This document shows, in pieces, positions 22,610-23,289 of a DNA stretch of 23,289 nucleotides (its first letter is position 1; every line of letters starts with the position of its first letter). Source of the DNA: Chloroflexota bacterium (lineage in GTDB: Bacteria; Chloroflexota; Chloroflexia; Thermomicrobiales; UBA6265); NCBI GenBank assembly GCA_023389575.1, contig JAEWEG010000088.1, positions 1-23,289 on the forward strand, read 5' to 3'. The translations under genes were made by a program, and so were the position numbers. The notes under the pieces were generated by a model. It was not told the DNA's origin. It made no database searches and saw only the letters and a program-made list of their open reading frames with translations.

Positions 22610-23289
22610 CTATGCCTGGCTCTTGACCTTGTCGTGTGGTTCGTTGCCCAGGCTGGCCAGCATGCCGAGGGTCATGCCCATCGCCGCGCCGGTGAGCAAT
22701 CCACCGAAGGCCACGATTGGCTGCGCCACGATGTTGTCGATGCTGGGGCCCAGCAGCCAGCCACCGATGACGCCGAGCACGGCGCCCAGGACGATCCCCA
22801 CGGTGGTTGCCCTGCTGCCATTCGGCACCAGGTCGATGTCGAGGTCCAGCGCGCTTTCCTCGCCAGCCTTGTAGCCAACCTCCGAGCGGTAGAGGGTGCC
22901 CAGCACGCCGCCGTAGACGAGGTGAAGGATGAGGTTGCCCAGCGCGGGCAGGAAGCCGGCTTCGATGTCGCGGCCAAACAGGCCGCCACCGGCGAATGGG
23001 AAGAACACGACCAGCGACAGGGCCCAGGGAATCAACGAGAACAGCATGCCCCGCTGCCAACCGGTCCCCGGCAGGCGCTGGACGAACCACAAGGCGTAGA
23101 CCACGGCCCACACCAGGCCCATGAGCAGGTTGAGGATCAGGCCGAGGGCGAATCCATCTCCGACCCGGTCCACCAGTTCGTTGGTGGTGAGCGCCGCGAA
23201 CCAGCGTTGCAGGGTGTTGCCACCTTCATCGCCGAAGGCGTTCACCACACCGTAGGCGATGGCCATGGCGGCGGTCATCGCGATGGTGG
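22610..23289 (-). CDS. Polytopic membrane protein, function unknown (5' end outside window)
   Basis: The frame is open to the window edge; at least 226 residues are visible, with a possible internal start at 23278. About six hydrophobic segments can be seen, among them GLILNLLMGLVWAVVYALWF, LFSLIPWALSLVVFFPFAG, ALGNLILHLVYGGVLGTLY, VGIVLGAVLGVIGGWLLG and GGLLTGAAMGMTLGMLAS. A charged loop (EESALDLDIDLVPNGSR) separates the last two from the rest. The Gly-rich final helices resemble glycine-zipper packing. I do not recognise a named family. The true start is likely upstream of the window because the visible Met is followed directly by membrane sequence without a basic lead. Confidence 0.65.
   Translation of the reverse strand, partial: TIAMTAAMAIAYGVVNAFGDEGGNTLQRWFAALTTNELVDRVGDGFALGLILNLLMGLVWAVVYALWFVQRLPGTGWQRGMLFSLIPWALSLVVFFPFAGGGLFGRDIEAGFLPALGNLILHLVYGGVLGTLYRSEVGYKAGEESALDLDIDLVPNGSRATTVGIVLGAVLGVIGGWLLGPSIDNIVAQPIVAFGGLLTGAAMGMTLGMLASLGNEPHDKVKSQA

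Noticed and set aside
1..23289. CRISPR arrays, tRNA or rRNA genes, insertion sequences and phage genes
   Set aside because: Reading both strands showed no regularly spaced repeats, cloverleaf-like sequences, rRNA-like segments, transposase or integrase motifs. This was by eye, so a weak or partial case could be missed.

Overview
The window is GC-rich (about two thirds G+C by eye) bacterial DNA with dense coding, strong GGAGG/AAGGAG ribosome sites and several unusually large ATPase-type regulators. Exported proteins carry short T-P-E-A-S-P-V-A type spacers right after the signal peptide. This combination, plus cupredoxin-like proteins ending in C-F-I-x-D-P...P-H...G-M, is what I associate with Chloroflexota of the class Thermomicrobia. 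That placement is an inference from style, not from a marker gene. No rRNA, tRNA, transposase, integrase or CRISPR array was seen; the region looks like ordinary chromosome rich in regulators and envelope or exported proteins.

Layout. (1) 3-278: tail of a surface protein with an LPVTG sorting signal. (2) 483-3635: SARP/AfsR-type regulator, followed by 3778-4671, an exported cupredoxin-like protein whose leader holds several overlapping inverted repeats. (3) 4748-7999, minus strand: an operon of an ABC ATPase, two ABC-2 permeases and a DinB-family protein. (4) 8286-10154, plus strand: a Tat-exported DUF1326 protein, a DUF2182 membrane protein and a small His-rich membrane protein, probably a metal-handling unit. 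(5) 10173-15770, minus strand: two tandem paralogous LuxR-type ATPase regulators (LAL/MalT-like), duplicated together with their leaders. (6) 16044-16702, minus strand: a small membrane protein overlapping a DUF5990 gene, divergent from a second DinB-family gene (16878-17381). (7) 17446-21060, plus strand: two paralogous exported alpha/beta hydrolases with a shared N-terminal domain, then a stand-alone copy of that domain, ended by a strong terminator. (8) 21186-22172: a D-2-hydroxyacid dehydrogenase. (9) 22177-23289, minus strand: a small exported/membrane protein and a partial polytopic membrane protein.

How the parts may work together. About 36% of the window (8.5 kb) encodes three STAND-type regulators that use ATP as a switch and carry helical-repeat sensor regions, so the region invests heavily in sensing. 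The best candidates for a poorly described system are the DUF1326-DUF2182-His-rich membrane protein unit, with an unusual Tat signal and a perfect hairpin in front of its second gene, and the exported hydrolase/stand-alone-domain family. Both are inferences from domain order and motifs, and no biochemical role can be read directly from the sequence.
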